From NCBI GenBank assembly GCA_038736355.1, contig JAVYML010000002.1:124001-188000 (forward strand): a stretch of 64,000 nucleotides of DNA. Direction: 5' to 3'. The notes under the pieces were generated by a model. It was not told the DNA's origin and ran no database searches. It was given only the letters and a program-made list of their open reading frames with translations. Of this stretch, positions 63,203 to 64,000 are shown piece by piece. Numbering within the stretch: the stretch's first letter is position 1; every line of letters starts with the position of its first letter. Both the position numbers and the translations under genes were made by a program. Source of the DNA: Candidatus Hadarchaeales archaeon. Its GTDB lineage: Archaea > Hadarchaeota > Hadarchaeia > Hadarchaeales > WYZ-LMO6.

Positions 63203-64000
63203 GTCCTTCTCCATTCCCGCGAGGAGGTTGGCGAGACGGGCCAATTCTTCGGGGGGAAGATCCCTCACCCTGGCCTCCGCCAGCTCTGCGGGAAGGAAGG
63301 AATCCAGCGCTTCCCTCCTCTCCTTCTTCTCCAGCCTAAGCCTTGGGAAGAGTTCCGTGAAGGAGTGATAGAGGGCATTCCTCACCTTCTGCCTGGGATG
63401 GTGGAAGAGCACCCTCAGCACCCTCCGAAAACCCTCTTCGCTCTCCACCTCGAAGGGAGGAGTTTTTCTGGGCCTGAGCCTCACCACCGCCGACCTCACC
63501 TTGGGACGGGGGAAGAAGGCGGAGGGGGGAACTTCTTCGAGGATCTCCACCTGTGCCCGATAGAAGACGCTCACGGTCAGACGTCCGTAATCTTCCGATC
63601 CCGGTCTGGCCACGAGTCTCTTCGCGAACTCCAGCTGGTACATGAGCACCGCCACCTCGAAATCCTCCTCCAAAAGTCTGAAGGTGAGTTCCGAGGAGAG
63701 CGAATACGGCAGGTTCGAAACCACCTTGTTGAAAGGGGGGAGGGGGAGTTTCAGCACGTCCCCCACAAGGATCCTCACGTTCCCAAGGCCCTTCTCCCTG
63801 AGCACTTCCCTCAGGATGGAGACCAGGCGGGGATCCCTCTCTACCGCTATCACCTCTCCGGCCCTCTCTGCTAGGAGGAGGGTGAGACCCCCCGTCCCGG
63901 CGCCCACCTCCAGCACCGTATCCTCCCTATCAACCTCCGCGTATTCCACCATCCTCCGCAACAGATCCCAGTCCAGCACCAGGTGCTGGCCGTATCTCCT
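63173..64000 (-). CDS. ksgA: 16S rRNA adenine dimethyltransferase KsgA/RsmA, 5' end cut by window edge
   Basis: At least 276 residues; the frame remains open to base 64000, where it reads RRYGQHLVLDWDLLRRMV, the family N-terminus, so the true start lies just outside. SAM-binding VLEVGAGTGGLTLLLAERAGEVIAVERDPRL, VVSNLPYSLSSELTFRLL (NLPY catalytic motif) and VPPSAFFPRPKVRSAVVRL are diagnostic. It dimethylates two adjacent adenines in the 3' hairpin of 16S rRNA. Confidence 0.95.
   Translation of the reverse strand, partial: RRYGQHLVLDWDLLRRMVEYAEVDREDTVLEVGAGTGGLTLLLAERAGEVIAVERDPRLVSILREVLREKGLGNVRILVGDVLKLPLPPFNKVVSNLPYSLSSELTFRLLEEDFEVAVLMYQLEFAKRLVARPGSEDYGRLTVSVFYRAQVEILEEVPPSAFFPRPKVRSAVVRLRPRKTPPFEVESEEGFRRVLRVLFHHPRQKVRNALYHSFTELFPRLRLEKKERREALDSFLPAELAEARVRDLPPEELARLANLLAGMEKDLSHRPPQEV

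Overview
The window is a piece of an archaeal chromosome, most likely from a thermophile. The evidence is the archaeal-type ribosomal protein cluster (L3-L4-L23-L2-S19-L22-S3-L29-aIF1-Rnp1-S17-L14-L24), archaeal ApgM phosphoglycerate mutase, archaeal NMN adenylyltransferase, RtcA and RtcB, an F420-0 gamma-glutamyl ligase fragment, a probable methanogenesis-marker-9 protein, TATA-box promoters, many ATGA/GTGA start-stop overlaps, and heavy use of AGG/AGA codons. A Hadarchaeota-like or other euryarchaeal-side lineage would fit, but I cannot fix the taxon from sequence alone.

Layout. 1-2300: cofE end, a RecA-like ATPase and an ion transporter. 2333-10765: one long co-directional run of rtcB, a SPOUT methyltransferase and thirteen translation genes. 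10802-11941: a secreted pilin-like protein made of three related repeats. 12003-18760: a compact histidine operon (PHP phosphatase, hisC, G, A, B, D, I) ending in apgM; hisH, hisF and hisE are not here. 18762-25530: isocitrate dehydrogenase with an HMGL-family condensing enzyme, rtcA, a short MGMT, nadM, thiC and a class V aminotransferase. 25570-33594: a tRNA-Pro followed by poorly known genes, including a triple zinc-ribbon protein, winged-helix regulators, a soluble FtsH-like protease, a radical SAM protein, a 5-formyl-THF cyclo-ligase homologue and an SRA-like protein. 36474-41908: transporters, fumarase and the queE/queD pair of deazaguanine synthesis.

33784-61451 contains a large CRISPR-Cas island interrupted by that metabolic block. 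Array 1 (34 full repeats plus a truncated one) and array 2 (23 repeats) share one 37-nt repeat and one leader. A third, minus-strand copy of the leader with a single repeat and no spacer follows cas4. The effector operon is type III, nearest III-D: a Cas11-like subunit, six RAMP proteins including a Csx10-like one, and a Cas10 with intact HD and GGDD motifs. Two Cas6 paralogues process the repeat, and csa1-cas1-cas4-cas2 provide spacer acquisition. Three CARF-type proteins (Csx1 with an intact HEPN motif, a CARF-winged-helix protein, and a CARF-like protein of unknown output) point to cyclic oligoadenylate signalling. A broken Cas10 HD-domain relic lies between two CARF genes, so an older type III locus probably decayed here. 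No cas3, cas8 or other type I interference gene is visible. The window closes with an ATPase relic, a PIN-like protein, an alpha/beta hydrolase and the 3' part of ksgA.
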